Shown piece by piece: positions 1 through 8,906 of a DNA stretch of 40,083 nucleotides. Position numbers and translations under genes: made by a program. Origin of the DNA: Acidobacteriota bacterium (GTDB taxonomy: Bacteria > Acidobacteriota > Terriglobia > Terriglobales > Acidobacteriaceae); NCBI GenBank assembly GCA_013288805.1, contig JABDBE010000023.1, positions 1-40,083 of the forward strand, written 5' to 3'. Within the stretch, counting starts at the first letter, position 1. Every line of letters begins with the position of its first letter. Under the pieces are notes generated by a model. The model was not told the origin of the DNA. It made no database searches and worked only from the letters and a program-made list of their open reading frames with translations.

Positions 1-2707
1 CGACCGAGTTCATCGGCATGTACAGCTCGCGGCCCTTGACCCGGTCGGTGACCAGCGCGCGAACTCGCACCTGGCCGTAACGCGAAATCAACTGCACCCA
101 GGTTCCGCTCTGTATGCTCCGCTCCTCCGCCAGTTCGGGCGAGACTTCGACAAAAACGTCGGGAACCTTTTCGCGAATTCCTTCACTGCGATAAGTCAGG
201 TTGCCCTCATGGAAGTGTTCGAGCAAGCGGCCGTTGTTCAAGTGCAGATCAAACTCCGCGTTGGGAGCATCGGTCACACCCATCCACGAAAGCGGAAACA
301 GCCGAGCCTTTCCATCTGGAAACGGGAAGTCCTTGGTGTAGAGGAGAGGCTGATCGCTGCCATCCGGAGCAACCGGCCACTGCAAGCATTTGTATCCTTC
401 GAGCCTCGCGTAACTGACGCCGGCCATAAGCGGCGTCAGCGATGCGATCTCGTCCATCACTTCGGAAGGATGTTGGTAATCCCAGTTGGCGCCAAGGTGA
501 TTGGCCACATCCTGAATGATCTTCCAATCGGGACGGCAACCTTCGAGCGGCTCGAGAACCTGGTAGAGCCGTTGGATTCGCCGCTCGGTGCTGGTAAACG
601 TGCCTTCTTTCTCAAGGCTTGGTGCGCCGGGCAGGACGACATCAGCAAAGCGGCAGGTTTCGCTGAAGAAGATATCCTGGACGACGAAGAAGTCGAGTTT
701 GGCGAAAGCATCGCCGACGTAGTTCGCGTTGGAATCGACGATGCTCATCTCTTCGCCGATCAGGTACATTGCTTTGAGCTTGCCCTGATAGATCGCGTCC
801 ACCATCTGATGGTTGTCGAGACCTTTTGTGGAAGGCAATTTGACCTTCCACGCAGCTTCAAAGCGTTTTTGCACCTCAGGATCGTCCACGGATTGGTATC
901 CGGTCAAGGTGTTCGGTGCTGCGCCATGATCGCCCGCGCCCTGAACGTTATTGTGTCCACGCAGCGGATAGGCGCCCGTCCCAGGACGCATGTAATTTCC
1001 GGTCACCAGCAGAAGATTGGAGATTGCGGTCGAAGCGTCCGAACCATGACTGTGCTGCGTGATTCCCATTGCCCAAAGAATGCAGACTTTCTTGGCGTCG
1101 ACGATCATTTGGGCAACGGCGCGCATCGTCTCTTCGGGCAAGCCGGTGATGCGCGAAGCCGCTTCCATGGTGAACGGCTCAAGACTCTTGCGGTAGGCTT
1201 CGAGGCCGTTGACCCACTGATCGAGGAACTTGGAGTTCGCCAGCTCATGATCAAGCAGGTAGCGGCTGACGGCGCAGAGCCAGACAATATCGGTCCCGGG
1301 CTTGGGATGAATAAAAAGATCCGCGCGGCGGGCCATCTCGTGCTCGCGGATGTCCGAGACGATCAGCTTTTGTCCGTTGAGCTTGTGTGAGCTTTTGACG
1401 CGCGTGGCCAGTACTGGATGGGATTCAGCGGTATTGCTGCCAATGATGATCACCAGATCGGCTTGTTCGATGTCGGTGAACGAACCGGAGTCACCGCCGT
1501 AGCCGACCGTGCGGAACAATCCAGTGGTTGCGGGTGCCTGGCAGTAGCGCGAGCAGTTGTCGACGTTATGCGTCCCAATCACCGCCCGCGCCAACTTCTG
1601 CATGAGATAGGCTTCTTCGTTCGTGCACTTGGAAGATGCGATGAACGCCAATGAATCCGGACCGTTCGACGCTTTAAGTTCGGAGAGTTTCTGCGCAACC
1701 AGGGTCAGCGCCTCATCCCACGTTGCCTTGCGGAACTTGTCTCCTTCGCGAATGAGTGGTGAGGTGAGGCGGTCCTCGCTGTTGATGTGTCCCCAACCGA
1801 ACTTGCCTTTGACGCAGGTGGAGATGCCGTTGGTGGGACCATGCTCAGGCGCAATTTTCAAGATGTAGCGGTCTTTTGTCCATACGTCGAAGCTGCAGCC
1901 AACACCGCAATACGTGCAAACCGTCTTGGTGCGGCGAATGCGATGTTCGCGCATGGCATGTTCCGCCTCGGAAACTTGAAGGATCGCTCCGTATCCGGTT
2001 TCGGGCTCAACTCCCTTGACCACGTCAATCATGCCTTCAAGGGCCGACTTTCTGATTGCGGTCAGGAAACCGGCATGTCCCAGCATGGATTTTTCCATCA
2101 GGGCGTTGCAGGGGCAAACCGTCACGCAATGACCACAGGAGACGCAACTCGATTCGCCAATGGTTGAGCCTCCGTCCCAGAGCACGCGCGGATTCGGATC
2201 TTCCCAATTGATGGAGAGGGTCTCATTGACCTCAACGTTCTGGCACGCTTCGACGCAGCGGCCGCAAAGAATGCATTGGCTGGGATCATAACGGTAAAAC
2301 GGGTTCGTGGTGTCGACTTCGTAAGGCTTTGGCCGAAACGGAATGGTTTGGTGTTCAATCACCAGTAGTTTCGTGGTGTTGTGGACGACGCAGTTTCCGT
2401 TATTGTTGTCACAGACTGTGCAGTAGAGCAGGTGATTGGAAAGAATCCGATCAAATGCCTCCACTTGCGCGGCTGATGCTTTGGCGGATTTGGTCATGAC
2501 CTGAATTCCATCCGCGACCGCGGTAGCGCACGAGCGCACTAGACGGCCGTTGACCTCGATCATGCAGGTGTCGCATGTCTGGACCGGGCCCAGTTGTGGG
2601 TGGTAGCAGACATGAGGAACGGAAACTCCCGAACGCTCGATCAAGTCGATAAGCAGTTCGTCGGGTTGAGCTTCCAACTGACGGCCGTCAATTGTGACTT
2701 TGATCAC
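1..2707 (-). CDS. fdhA: Formate dehydrogenase catalytic (alpha) subunit, NAD-linked type, 3' end cut by window
   Basis: Oxidises formate to CO2 at a molybdopterin (Mo/W-bis-MGD) centre and passes electrons through Fe-S clusters, probably to an NAD-reducing partner outside the window. About 902 residues are present; the frame is still open at base 1, inside the C-terminal molybdopterin dinucleotide-binding domain (RVKGRELYMPMNSV). Order: 2Fe-2S ferredoxin domain (C34, C45, C48, C60), NuoG-like His-Cys3 cluster (H92, C96, C99, C106), two 4Fe-4S sites (C145-C155 and C188-C198), then the Mo domain with C264, C267, C271. The catalytic position lies in CSRYCQAPA near residue 389 and is cysteine, not selenocysteine. 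The GTG start at 2707 is preceded by AAAGGAGA at good spacing. The assignment to the formate dehydrogenase family is firm; the electron acceptor is inferred from the NuoG-like N-terminus. Confidence 0.93.
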   Translation of the reverse strand, partial: MIKVTIDGRQLEAQPDELLIDLIERSGVSVPHVCYHPQLGPVQTCDTCMIEVNGRLVRSCATAVADGIQVMTKSAKASAAQVEAFDRILSNHLLYCTVCDNNNGNCVVHNTTKLLVIEHQTIPFRPKPYEVDTTNPFYRYDPSQCILCGRCVEACQNVEVNETLSINWEDPNPRVLWDGGSTIGESSCVSCGHCVTVCPCNALMEKSMLGHAGFLTAIRKSALEGMIDVVKGVEPETGYGAILQVSEAEHAMREHRIRRTKTVCTYCGVGCSFDVWTKDRYILKIAPEHGPTNGISTCVKGKFGWGHINSEDRLTSPLIREGDKFRKATWDEALTLVAQKLSELKASNGPDSLAFIASSKCTNEEAYLMQKLARAVIGTHNVDNCSRYCQAPATTGLFRTVGYGGDSGSFTDIEQADLVIIIGSNTAESHPVLATRVKSSHKLNGQKLIVSDIREHEMARRADLFIHPKPGTDIVWLCAVSRYLLDHELANSKFLDQWVNGLEAYRKSLEPFTMEAASRITGLPEETMRAVAQMIVDAKKVCILWAMGITQHSHGSDASTAISNLLLVTGNYMRPGTGAYPLRGHNNVQGAGDHGAAPNTLTGYQSVDDPEVQKRFEAAWKVKLPSTKGLDNHQMVDAIYQGKLKAMYLIGEEMSIVDSNANYVGDAFAKLDFFVVQDIFFSETCRFADVVLPGAPSLEKEGTFTSTERRIQRLYQVLEPLEGCRPDWKIIQDVANHLGANWDYQHPSEVMDEIASLTPLMAGVSYARLEGYKCLQWPVAPDGSDQPLLYTKDFPFPDGKARLFPLSWMGVTDAPNAEFDLHLNNGRLLEHFHEGNLTYRSEGIREKVPDVFVEVSPELAEERSIQSGTWVQLISRYGQVRVRALVTDRVKGRELYMPMNSV

Positions 2708-3157
2708 GGCTGTCTCCTTTCAACAAGCCACAGTTCTCACAATGCTTTTGACCTATTTAGAACACCGGTTTCTGACCGCCGACGCCTCAGCCCCCGGCCA
2801 CTGTCTACCAATTGCCTCGGTCTCTTAAATTGTTCCACGGCACGGCTTCTTCCGGAACCTCGCCACACCAACCTAATGATGCCGGAAACGTCATCGAGGA
2901 TTACATCCTTCGGGTTTAATTCGTTAAAGCCGCACCTCCGGGAATTGCCAATCCTTGGCATCGTAGTGGGCGTAGCTGCGAGCTGGGCGCTTCTGGCTAT
3001 TCTGGGGATACGCGACCAAGTATTTCTTGTATGTCAGATGCCGGCATTGTACCGGGAGACGGATTGTACAGGCACACAGCGCGCGGGGTTTCCCGCCACC
3101 GCTGCTGCGAGGCGCGGGTTAGTGAGGTGGGCATTCAGTTAGGTTTGATCTCGATCA
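2708..3157. other. Intergenic region without a convincing gene
   Basis: This stretch lies between the formate dehydrogenase start and the end of the NIPSNAP gene, both on the minus strand. Open frames on either strand are arginine-rich, lack family resemblance and have no good ribosome site. It presumably carries the promoter of the formate dehydrogenase gene, but I cannot point to a clear -35/-10 pair. Confidence 0.5.
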
Positions 3158-4042
3158 TCAGGGTAACCAGCGCAAGCGCGAGCGGCGGGCGGGATCGAGA
3201 ACGACCGACTCTGACGCCCCCCTGATCAAGCCTGTCGCAGAGAGCGACTGAAGAGAGCGCTCGGCCAACGGATTAAACTCGTTTTCCAGCATCTGGTTGT
3301 CTTTGAGGACGCCGAGCCACACCAGAAATGGACCGTCGGTTCGGATTGGCAGCTGGGGATAGTTATTCGGCACATCCAGGGTTACCAGCACGCCAGCTTC
3401 GCGCACGCCTGCGGCTCGATAGCTGGCAAACGTCGGCTCCGCGGCTTTGGCAAAAGCTTCGACGCTGTCGGCCTTCACTGCGAATATTTGAGCGACCACG
3501 ATGCCTTGAGCACCATTGGCCTCGACGATGGGATCGACCGCCGGCAGAATCGGGATGCCTCGTTCGGGGCTCAACGGACGAAGCAACATTACGTTGTCGG
3601 AGTCAACGATGAGATCGTTCATCGTTTTCTTATGTTCTTTCCAGACGGACCCGGCGTAGAACTGCGCGTTGGCCACGGCGCGATCTTCAAGAGTGTGGAA
3701 CCCTCGAATCCAGGTAAAGCCGGATGGATTTTTTCGCTCAAAGAAATCGCCGGCGACGATTGTCCCGAGTTCCTGAAGCGCATCGGGGAAATAAGTGTCG
3801 AAATACTGAGCGAAATGCTCGCGCTCTCCCTCTTTGATGGTATATCGGCGGAATTCAAGAACCTGAAAGTCGCTTAAGTGGGCCGAGGGTTCGATGGCTG
3901 CTTGCGTCGCTGATTGACCGGACTGCGCAACCATTAGATGGCAAGCTGCGATGGCGGCCACAAGTCCAATTAAGACTCGATTCGCGGTTTTCGGCGGGAA
4001 TCTTTGCGCGGCGAGTTCAGTGCGATTTGGCAGATTCATCAT
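3158..4042 (-). CDS. Secreted NIPSNAP-family protein
   Basis: A 294-residue protein with an N-terminal hydrophobic segment (residues 22-40, LIGLVAAIAACHLMVAQ) that looks like a signal peptide. After it comes a NIPSNAP-type ferredoxin-like domain: FQVLEFRRYTIKEGEREHF followed by a dimeric alpha/beta-barrel pattern and a second half starting near IVVAQIFAVKADSVEAF. The family's biochemical role is poorly defined. Its first 26 bases overlap the end of the upstream DUF1579-like gene, so the two are probably translationally coupled. An adjacent second ATG (4039) is an equally good start. The C-terminus ends in a basic tail (RRSRLRWLP). Confidence 0.85.
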   Translation of the reverse strand: MMNLPNRTELAAQRFPPKTANRVLIGLVAAIAACHLMVAQSGQSATQAAIEPSAHLSDFQVLEFRRYTIKEGEREHFAQYFDTYFPDALQELGTIVAGDFFERKNPSGFTWIRGFHTLEDRAVANAQFYAGSVWKEHKKTMNDLIVDSDNVMLLRPLSPERGIPILPAVDPIVEANGAQGIVVAQIFAVKADSVEAFAKAAEPTFASYRAAGVREAGVLVTLDVPNNYPQLPIRTDGPFLVWLGVLKDNQMLENEFNPLAERSLQSLSATGLIRGASESVVLDPARRSRLRWLP

Positions 4043-5165
4043 TCACTCGCGTCTGATTCGTAATCCAGTTCACCTCCCAGGTCTTGCCTCCGTCATCCGA
4101 GAATGCCTGTTCAAAGTGCGGCGATTTCGTAGTAGTGTCCGACCAAATAAATCGAACATAGACGGCTCTCCCTTTCCATGGCTCCTGATCGAAGAACTCG
4201 CCGCGTCCATTCCTGAACTCGCCGATCATGGGTTGAGCAAGGATGCCATCCTTGCCGTTGGCCCAATAGATACTCCACTGGTGGGACTGGGGATTGTACA
4301 TCCGGAGGGTCAGACCCTCGATATGACCCTGTGAGCTATCGGTTTCGAATTCTTCCAGGTTGGCACGCCCATTCCAAACCTTTCGGGTGACGGAAGTGCC
4401 ATCAAAATCGACCCAGGTCGTGGAGCCTGCCAAGCGATCCTGCAAGCGGGATAAGTGAATGTTCCAACTGCCGATCTCAAAGTCGAAATCGTGTTGCCCA
4501 TCCTTTTCTGCGGAACTCTGTTCAAGGCTGGTCCTCGGCGCTTCCGAATTCTTCTGTGAAGAATCGTCGTTTACTCGGGTGTCGGTCGTGATCCAGTTCA
4601 CTTCCCAAGTCTTGCCCTCATCAATGGAGAAAGCTTGTTCAAAATGGCAAGAATTCGGAGTGATGTCTGACCAGACATTTCGAACTAAAGTATTTCTGCC
4701 GTTGATCAGTTCCATGTCGAAAAATTCTCCACGGCCATTCTTGAACTCGCCGACTGTTGCGGGCATGCTGAGGGCACCACTCTTGCTGCTGGCGTAATAA
4801 AGACTCCACTGGTGGGATTGCGGATTGTAAAGACGAAGAGACAGATTTTCGATGTGACCTGCTACGGGTCCATCGGCTTCGAGTTCCACGAGATTGGCGC
4901 GTCCATTCCAAATCTTCCGAACGACCGAGGTACCGTCAAATTCGGCCCAGGCGTCTGACCCCGTCAAGGGATGGAGGCGGCGTGATCCGTGAGATTTCCA
5001 GGTACCGATCTCGAAGTCGAAATCGTGCTGCCCATCCTTTTCTATAGCTGGTTGAACGGCTGTCGAGGCCTCCGAAGTCTGCCGTGCGAATCCATGGAGA
5101 GGGTGCAAAACGGCAACGGCGCTGCACAGGAGAAGATAAGTTCGAATATGTTTTAGCGGGTTCAT
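4017..5165 (-). CDS. Secreted protein with two tandem DUF1579-like domains
   Basis: A 382-residue protein starting at the ATG at 5165, chosen because AAGGAGG sits just upstream and the product then begins with a signal peptide (residues 1-28, ending near HGFARQ). Two near-identical domains follow, at about residues 42-201 and 220-378. Both begin EKDGQHDFDFEIG and share WNGRANL, YNPQSHQWS, GEF(K/R)NGRGEFFD, HFEQAFS and GKTWEVNWIT. The pattern (short dry-lipocalin-like repeats with many Trp/Asp) resembles DUF1579-type proteins; the ligand is unknown. The high identity of the halves implies recent internal duplication. First gene of an operon with the NIPSNAP protein and divergent from a MocR regulator, which suggests control by it. 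Confidence 0.85.
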   Translation of the reverse strand: MNPLKHIRTYLLLCSAVAVLHPLHGFARQTSEASTAVQPAIEKDGQHDFDFEIGTWKSHGSRRLHPLTGSDAWAEFDGTSVVRKIWNGRANLVELEADGPVAGHIENLSLRLYNPQSHQWSLYYASSKSGALSMPATVGEFKNGRGEFFDMELINGRNTLVRNVWSDITPNSCHFEQAFSIDEGKTWEVNWITTDTRVNDDSSQKNSEAPRTSLEQSSAEKDGQHDFDFEIGSWNIHLSRLQDRLAGSTTWVDFDGTSVTRKVWNGRANLEEFETDSSQGHIEGLTLRMYNPQSHQWSIYWANGKDGILAQPMIGEFRNGRGEFFDQEPWKGRAVYVRFIWSDTTTKSPHFEQAFSDDGGKTWEVNWITNQTRVNDESAKSH

Positions 5166-5221
5166 TACCGCCTCCTTAATGAATCTGTGCGATCCTTCGT
5201 GACTGTCAGACCAAGCTAAGG

Positions 5222-5275
5222 CCACGTAGTGGTCTCCCACAATAGCCACTTTGACGTGTTACGATATAACCACTT
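5222..5275. promoter_or_regulatory. Three CCAC(G/T)T direct repeats at 24-bp spacing, candidate MocR operator
   Basis: CCACGT begins at 5222, CCACTT at 5246 and CCACTT at 5270, so the start-to-start distances are 24 and 24. The last two share a longer core, ATA(G/A)CCACTT. The first copy is also the left half of a small palindrome, CCAC-GTA-GTGG (5222-5232). They lie in the 125-bp gap between the divergent secreted-protein operon and the MocR gene. MocR/GabR/PdxR regulators are known to bind direct repeats in such gaps; assignment to this regulator is inference. Confidence 0.5.
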
Positions 5276-5290
5276 AAGGTTTGCCGTGGA

Positions 5291-6793
5291 ATGAAACGCG
5301 TTCCTGCCACGTTCCTCCCACCAATTACGATTGACTCCCGCGCGAAAATTCCCATACATCGCCAGCTGTACGAGTGGTTCCGGCGCGCCATCGTCATCGG
5401 TCAAATGCGGCCGGGGCAGCGAGTGCTGTCAACCAGAAGCCTGGCCGCCGAGCTGAAGATTTCTCGAATCCCTGTCTTGAACGCATACGAGCAATTGCTC
5501 GCCGAAGGGTACTTCGAAACTTTCGTTGGAGCTGGCACATGTGTAGCTGGATCCATCCCCGACGATATGGCGAGGCCAACGCTCGGAAAAGGGCAGAAGA
5601 CGTTCCCAGAGGAAATAATTAGGAAGGTAGGTCTGCGGCGAATTTCGCGCCGCGCAGTCGCATTGACGCACTTGCCTACGCAGTCGTGGCTGAACATCGT
5701 AGGTGCGTTCCGGGTAAGCTTGCCCGCGCTGGACCATTTTCCGCTGGGAGTTTGGTCGAAACTGGTGGCGCGGCATTCTCGAAAGCCGGCCCAGGGCATC
5801 ATGGGCTATGGCGATGCCATGGGATATTTGCCGCTCCGCGAGGCAATCGGGGAATATCTGGGGGCAGCTCGCGCGGTGCGATGCGACCCATCGCAGATTA
5901 TGGTGACTACGGGGTCGCAGCAGGGTTTGCAGCTTACCGCACAGGTTTTGGTGGATCCGGAAGACCGGGTCGGGATAGAAGAGCCGGGCTATCCTAGCGC
6001 ACGACAGGCCTTCCTAGCCGCCGGCGCTCAGTTGATTCCAGTTCCGGTGGATCAGGAAGGAATGAACGTATCGGAGTTCATTCGTCATGGCCCAGAGGCG
6101 CGTGCCGTCTATATCACGCCCTCGCATCAATATCCTCTCGGCATGACGATGAGTGCCACGCGCCGTATGCTTCTCCTGAATTGGGCGGTTCGCAACGGTG
6201 CCTGGATTATCGAAGATGATTACGATAGCGAGTACAGGTTCGGCAGCCGCCCGATTGCTTCGTTACAAGGCCTGGACACAGACGCGAGGGTTATTTATGT
6301 TGGGACCTTCAGCAAAGTCATGTTTCCCGCCCTGCGCCTGGGTTACGTGGTTGTTCCCAGGGACCTCTTACCCGCATTTTGTGCCGCTCGGGACGCCGCC
6401 GATGTCTTTTCATCGACTCTCTATCAGCTGGTCATGACCGATTTTATCCGCGAGGGGCACTTTGCTCGCCATATACGCCGCATGCGGATGTTGTATATGG
6501 AGCGTCGCAGAGCGCTGGTAAAGGCGATCCGCGCCCAAATGGGGGATTCGCTCGAGGTGATTGGCGCTGAAGCAGGGATGCATCTAGCGGCATTGCTGCC
6601 GTCCGGCGCGGACGATGTGGCGGTCTCGAAAGCTGCTGCCCGGAGGGGGATCTCGGCAACGCCGTTATCGACCTGCTATTTGAGGCCGCAGGCAAGGACC
6701 GGGCTGATTCTTGGCTACGGCGGCACCAACGCGCATCAGATCCACGATGGAATACGCAAACTGAACCTGAGCTTGCAGGGTCTTCGAGTATGA
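5291..6793 (+). CDS. MocR-family regulator (GntR winged helix fused to aminotransferase-like domain)
   Basis: A 500-residue cytoplasmic transcription regulator. Residues 15-90 form a GntR-type winged helix (IPIHRQLYEWFRRAI, LSTRSLAAELKISR). Residues 130-495 form a fold-type I PLP-binding domain; K342 in GTFSKVMFPALRLGY is the expected Schiff-base lysine and EDDYDSEYR (308-316) carries the Asp that contacts the pyridine nitrogen. Length and order are standard for MocR/PdxR/GabR. It is divergent from the DUF1579/NIPSNAP operon with a repeated motif between them, so that operon is a likely target, with autoregulation possible. The effector (PLP, an amine or GABA-like compound) cannot be read from the sequence; no transporter or aminotransferase lies next to it. 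Confidence 0.93.
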   Translation: MKRVPATFLPPITIDSRAKIPIHRQLYEWFRRAIVIGQMRPGQRVLSTRSLAAELKISRIPVLNAYEQLLAEGYFETFVGAGTCVAGSIPDDMARPTLGKGQKTFPEEIIRKVGLRRISRRAVALTHLPTQSWLNIVGAFRVSLPALDHFPLGVWSKLVARHSRKPAQGIMGYGDAMGYLPLREAIGEYLGAARAVRCDPSQIMVTTGSQQGLQLTAQVLVDPEDRVGIEEPGYPSARQAFLAAGAQLIPVPVDQEGMNVSEFIRHGPEARAVYITPSHQYPLGMTMSATRRMLLLNWAVRNGAWIIEDDYDSEYRFGSRPIASLQGLDTDARVIYVGTFSKVMFPALRLGYVVVPRDLLPAFCAARDAADVFSSTLYQLVMTDFIREGHFARHIRRMRMLYMERRRALVKAIRAQMGDSLEVIGAEAGMHLAALLPSGADDVAVSKAAARRGISATPLSTCYLRPQARTGLILGYGGTNAHQIHDGIRKLNLSLQGLRV

Positions 6794-6829
6794 TTTTGCT
6801 AAGTGGCCAACGTGGTTTTTGCCCCCTGG

Positions 6830-7450
6830 CTAGAAACGGGGAAAGCCTGGTGATTGGCTGTGCAAATACAATTCGTCGATCGGGGTGAGCGATTTCATAT
6901 TCCCCGCGCAATCGGGATGTTTTCCGCTGCGCAACTGTTCAGCGACACGATTTGCGATCGCTTCGCTGCTGCCATGACAAATCGCATGTCCCAGTTCGTG
7001 GCTCACAGCTGCGGAAAGCAGTTGGTCGAAGGGAGTACGAAAATGCCGTACCAGTTCATCGGTTCGCCTCGGCTGGACAAAGAATAGGGCATCTTCCAGG
7101 AATGTTTCGCGCTCCGTGATGTCGCTAAATGCAGGGCTCTCGCGGTTCAGGTGAAGGCTTTGAACTAACGGCTGCCAATCCTCGGAAGGAACGACCACCC
7201 ACCTCCAATGCTCCGGTGTCCCCACCGGATACTGGATCAATACCGCCTTCAGTTGGGCGATGTGCTGTTCGCATTTCTGGCGGTCATATCCAGCGCGGCA
7301 GAAGAACTCTTGGGTTGCGAGAGCATGACTTTGCCCGCCCTGCAACGCAGCACTCGCAGGCAGACAGGTGCCCCAGAAAGTGACCATACAGAGCAGGCAC
7401 GCGTGGACTGTGGACCTCGATAACCGGTCGAAGCATTTGACGATTGTCAT
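6830..7450 (-). CDS. Secreted protein with HELGH metal-binding motif, putative metallopeptidase
   Basis: A 206-residue protein with an N-terminal hydrophobic segment ending near CLPASA (residue 34), so probably exported. The only diagnostic motif is HELGHAICHG (residues 151-160), the HExxH zinc site, followed by SSEAIANRVAEQL, where E163 could be the third ligand as in gluzincin-like small peptidases. Two cysteines after the signal peptide (C51, C60) could pair. Convergent with the MocR gene, with a 36-bp gap. I cannot name the family; peptidase activity is inference from the motif. Confidence 0.7.
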   Translation of the reverse strand: MTIVKCFDRLSRSTVHACLLCMVTFWGTCLPASAALQGGQSHALATQEFFCRAGYDRQKCEQHIAQLKAVLIQYPVGTPEHWRWVVVPSEDWQPLVQSLHLNRESPAFSDITERETFLEDALFFVQPRRTDELVRHFRTPFDQLLSAAVSHELGHAICHGSSEAIANRVAEQLRSGKHPDCAGNMKSLTPIDELYLHSQSPGFPRF

Positions 7451-7608
7451 GCGCCGAATCTGTCAGCACATGACTTTGCCGGCAATTTAAAATGGGTCAA
7501 CGGCCGAATTTTCTTGGCAGGCGCAAGACAGTAGTGGGGGAAATCAGCAAGGCTGATTTTGCTATCAGAAAAACAGCGGACAACACCGAATTAAGGAGAC
7601 GGTAGGGT

Positions 7609-7773
7609 TTGAAGTCACGCGAAAAGGTTTTCGCCAGCGAAAAAGGTGCGTTCGCCCGGTTTCCGTTGCGCTACGGCATTGACGGAGCCAGAATTGCACG
7701 ACGAGCCGGATCCAGGGAGCTTCTATGGCTAAAGGCGCTTTGCCAAAAGACGGGAAGAAGACACATTTCTTAG
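7609..7773 (+). CDS. Possible small leader ORF upstream of the LytS-type kinase
   Basis: A TTG start at 7609 follows AAGGAG about ten bases upstream, and the frame runs 54 codons, overlapping the kinase start at 7725. The product is basic and resembles nothing I know. It is listed because the ribosome site is better than that of the kinase itself; it may be a leader peptide or a chance frame. Confidence 0.2.
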   Translation: MKSREKVFASEKGAFARFPLRYGIDGARIARRAGSRELLWLKALCQKTGRRHIS

Positions 7774-8906
7774 TGAGGGTGTGGCTGGCGTGGACGGCGA
7801 TTGCGATTGTGGGCTATGCCCGCCACTATTTCGAGTCTACCCATCCATTCGAGTGGCCCATCGGATCATGGCCCGACCTGCTCTCGTGGTTAGGCTGCTT
7901 CTACCCCTGGGCTGTACTAACACCGGCTATTTTCAGGATCGAGGAACGGTTTCCGCTGGCCAGCAATGCCTGGAAGCGAAGTTTAGGGATTGTTGTTCTT
8001 GCCAGTTTGTTCTTTTCCTATGCCGCACTGCTGATGGGAACCCTGCTGAACTTTGGGGTCAACTATTTATTCGGGCAACCGCCCTCGCTTTCCGGCTTCT
8101 TCTTGCAATTTCCGTGGGTCGAGTTCTGCTTTGAAGAATTTTCCTTTTGGTGCACCTTCTCCGCCGCTTGCGCGATCCGGCACTTCATTCAATTCCATCG
8201 CCAAGCGCGCCAGGCAACCCAACTGGCTTTGGAGAAGTCGCAGCTCGAAGCCAGTCTGCGACAGGCGGAATTGGAAAACTTGCGGATGCGGCTCAACCCC
8301 CACTTCCTATTCAATACCTTGCAGAATATTTCTGTTCTTACGCAGCAGGATCCAAAGCTCGCGAGTCAAATGCTGGTTCGATTAGGTGACCTCCTCCGTT
8401 CCGCACTCCGTGGTAACGTTTCAGCGGAGACAACGGTAAGCGAAGAAATGGCCTTAGTCCGAGATTATCTAGCCGTCGAAAAAATGAGGTTCGGAGATCG
8501 GCTCGAGATTTTGGTGGATGTAGCTCCGGGGTCCGACGAAGCTCTAATCCCGAGCTTCCTGCTTCAGCCTCTGGTCGAAAATGCCATCATTCACGGTCTC
8601 CGAGGGATGTCTCAAGTCGGCACAATCGCAATCCGCGCCATGCTGGACGGCGCCCAACTGGTGCTGACGGTTGCCGACAATGGAGTTGGGGTTCCTCCCG
8701 AATGGTCGGGTGAGTCCAACATTGGCATTGGGCTCAGCTCCACCAGGGAAAGGCTATCCAGAATATTCCCAGGAGATCATCAGTTCGTAATCCGGAAGCT
8801 GGACGAAGGTGGAACCGAGGTCCGCATCGCGATTCCGTATCAGCGAAAGGATCAGCCGTGCGAGGAGAGCACCCCCAGTGAGCAACTTGCGAGTGTTGAT
8901 CGTTGA
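7725..8906 (+). CDS. LytS-type sensor histidine kinase (His_kinase family)
   Basis: A 393-residue inner-membrane sensor kinase. Hydrophobic segments near residues 18-32, 51-70, 86-117 and 133-152 give about four membrane spans with no large extracellular domain. A short coiled coil (160-187) leads to the His_kinase (PF06580) dimerisation motif LRMRLNPHFLFNTLQNIS, with H193 the phosphorylated residue. An HATPase domain follows (LLQPLVENAIIHG, VADNGVGVPP, GIGLSSTRERL). The stop lies 29 bases inside the next gene, a LytTR regulator, so the two form a coupled two-component pair. The signal is unknown. Confidence 0.93.
   Translation: MAKGALPKDGKKTHFLVRVWLAWTAIAIVGYARHYFESTHPFEWPIGSWPDLLSWLGCFYPWAVLTPAIFRIEERFPLASNAWKRSLGIVVLASLFFSYAALLMGTLLNFGVNYLFGQPPSLSGFFLQFPWVEFCFEEFSFWCTFSAACAIRHFIQFHRQARQATQLALEKSQLEASLRQAELENLRMRLNPHFLFNTLQNISVLTQQDPKLASQMLVRLGDLLRSALRGNVSAETTVSEEMALVRDYLAVEKMRFGDRLEILVDVAPGSDEALIPSFLLQPLVENAIIHGLRGMSQVGTIAIRAMLDGAQLVLTVADNGVGVPPEWSGESNIGIGLSSTRERLSRIFPGDHQFVIRKLDEGGTEVRIAIPYQRKDQPCEESTPSEQLASVDR

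Noticed and set aside
209..1390. 393-codon plus-strand frame
   Set aside because: It is antisense to a clear formate dehydrogenase frame that stays open from 2707 to base 1 with all family motifs.
1535..1549. Possible selenocysteine in the formate dehydrogenase
   Set aside because: The catalytic codon reads as TGC (Cys) on the minus strand; there is no in-frame TGA.
2594..3142. 182-codon plus-strand frame
   Set aside because: No ribosome site, no family resemblance, and it overlaps the start of the formate dehydrogenase gene.
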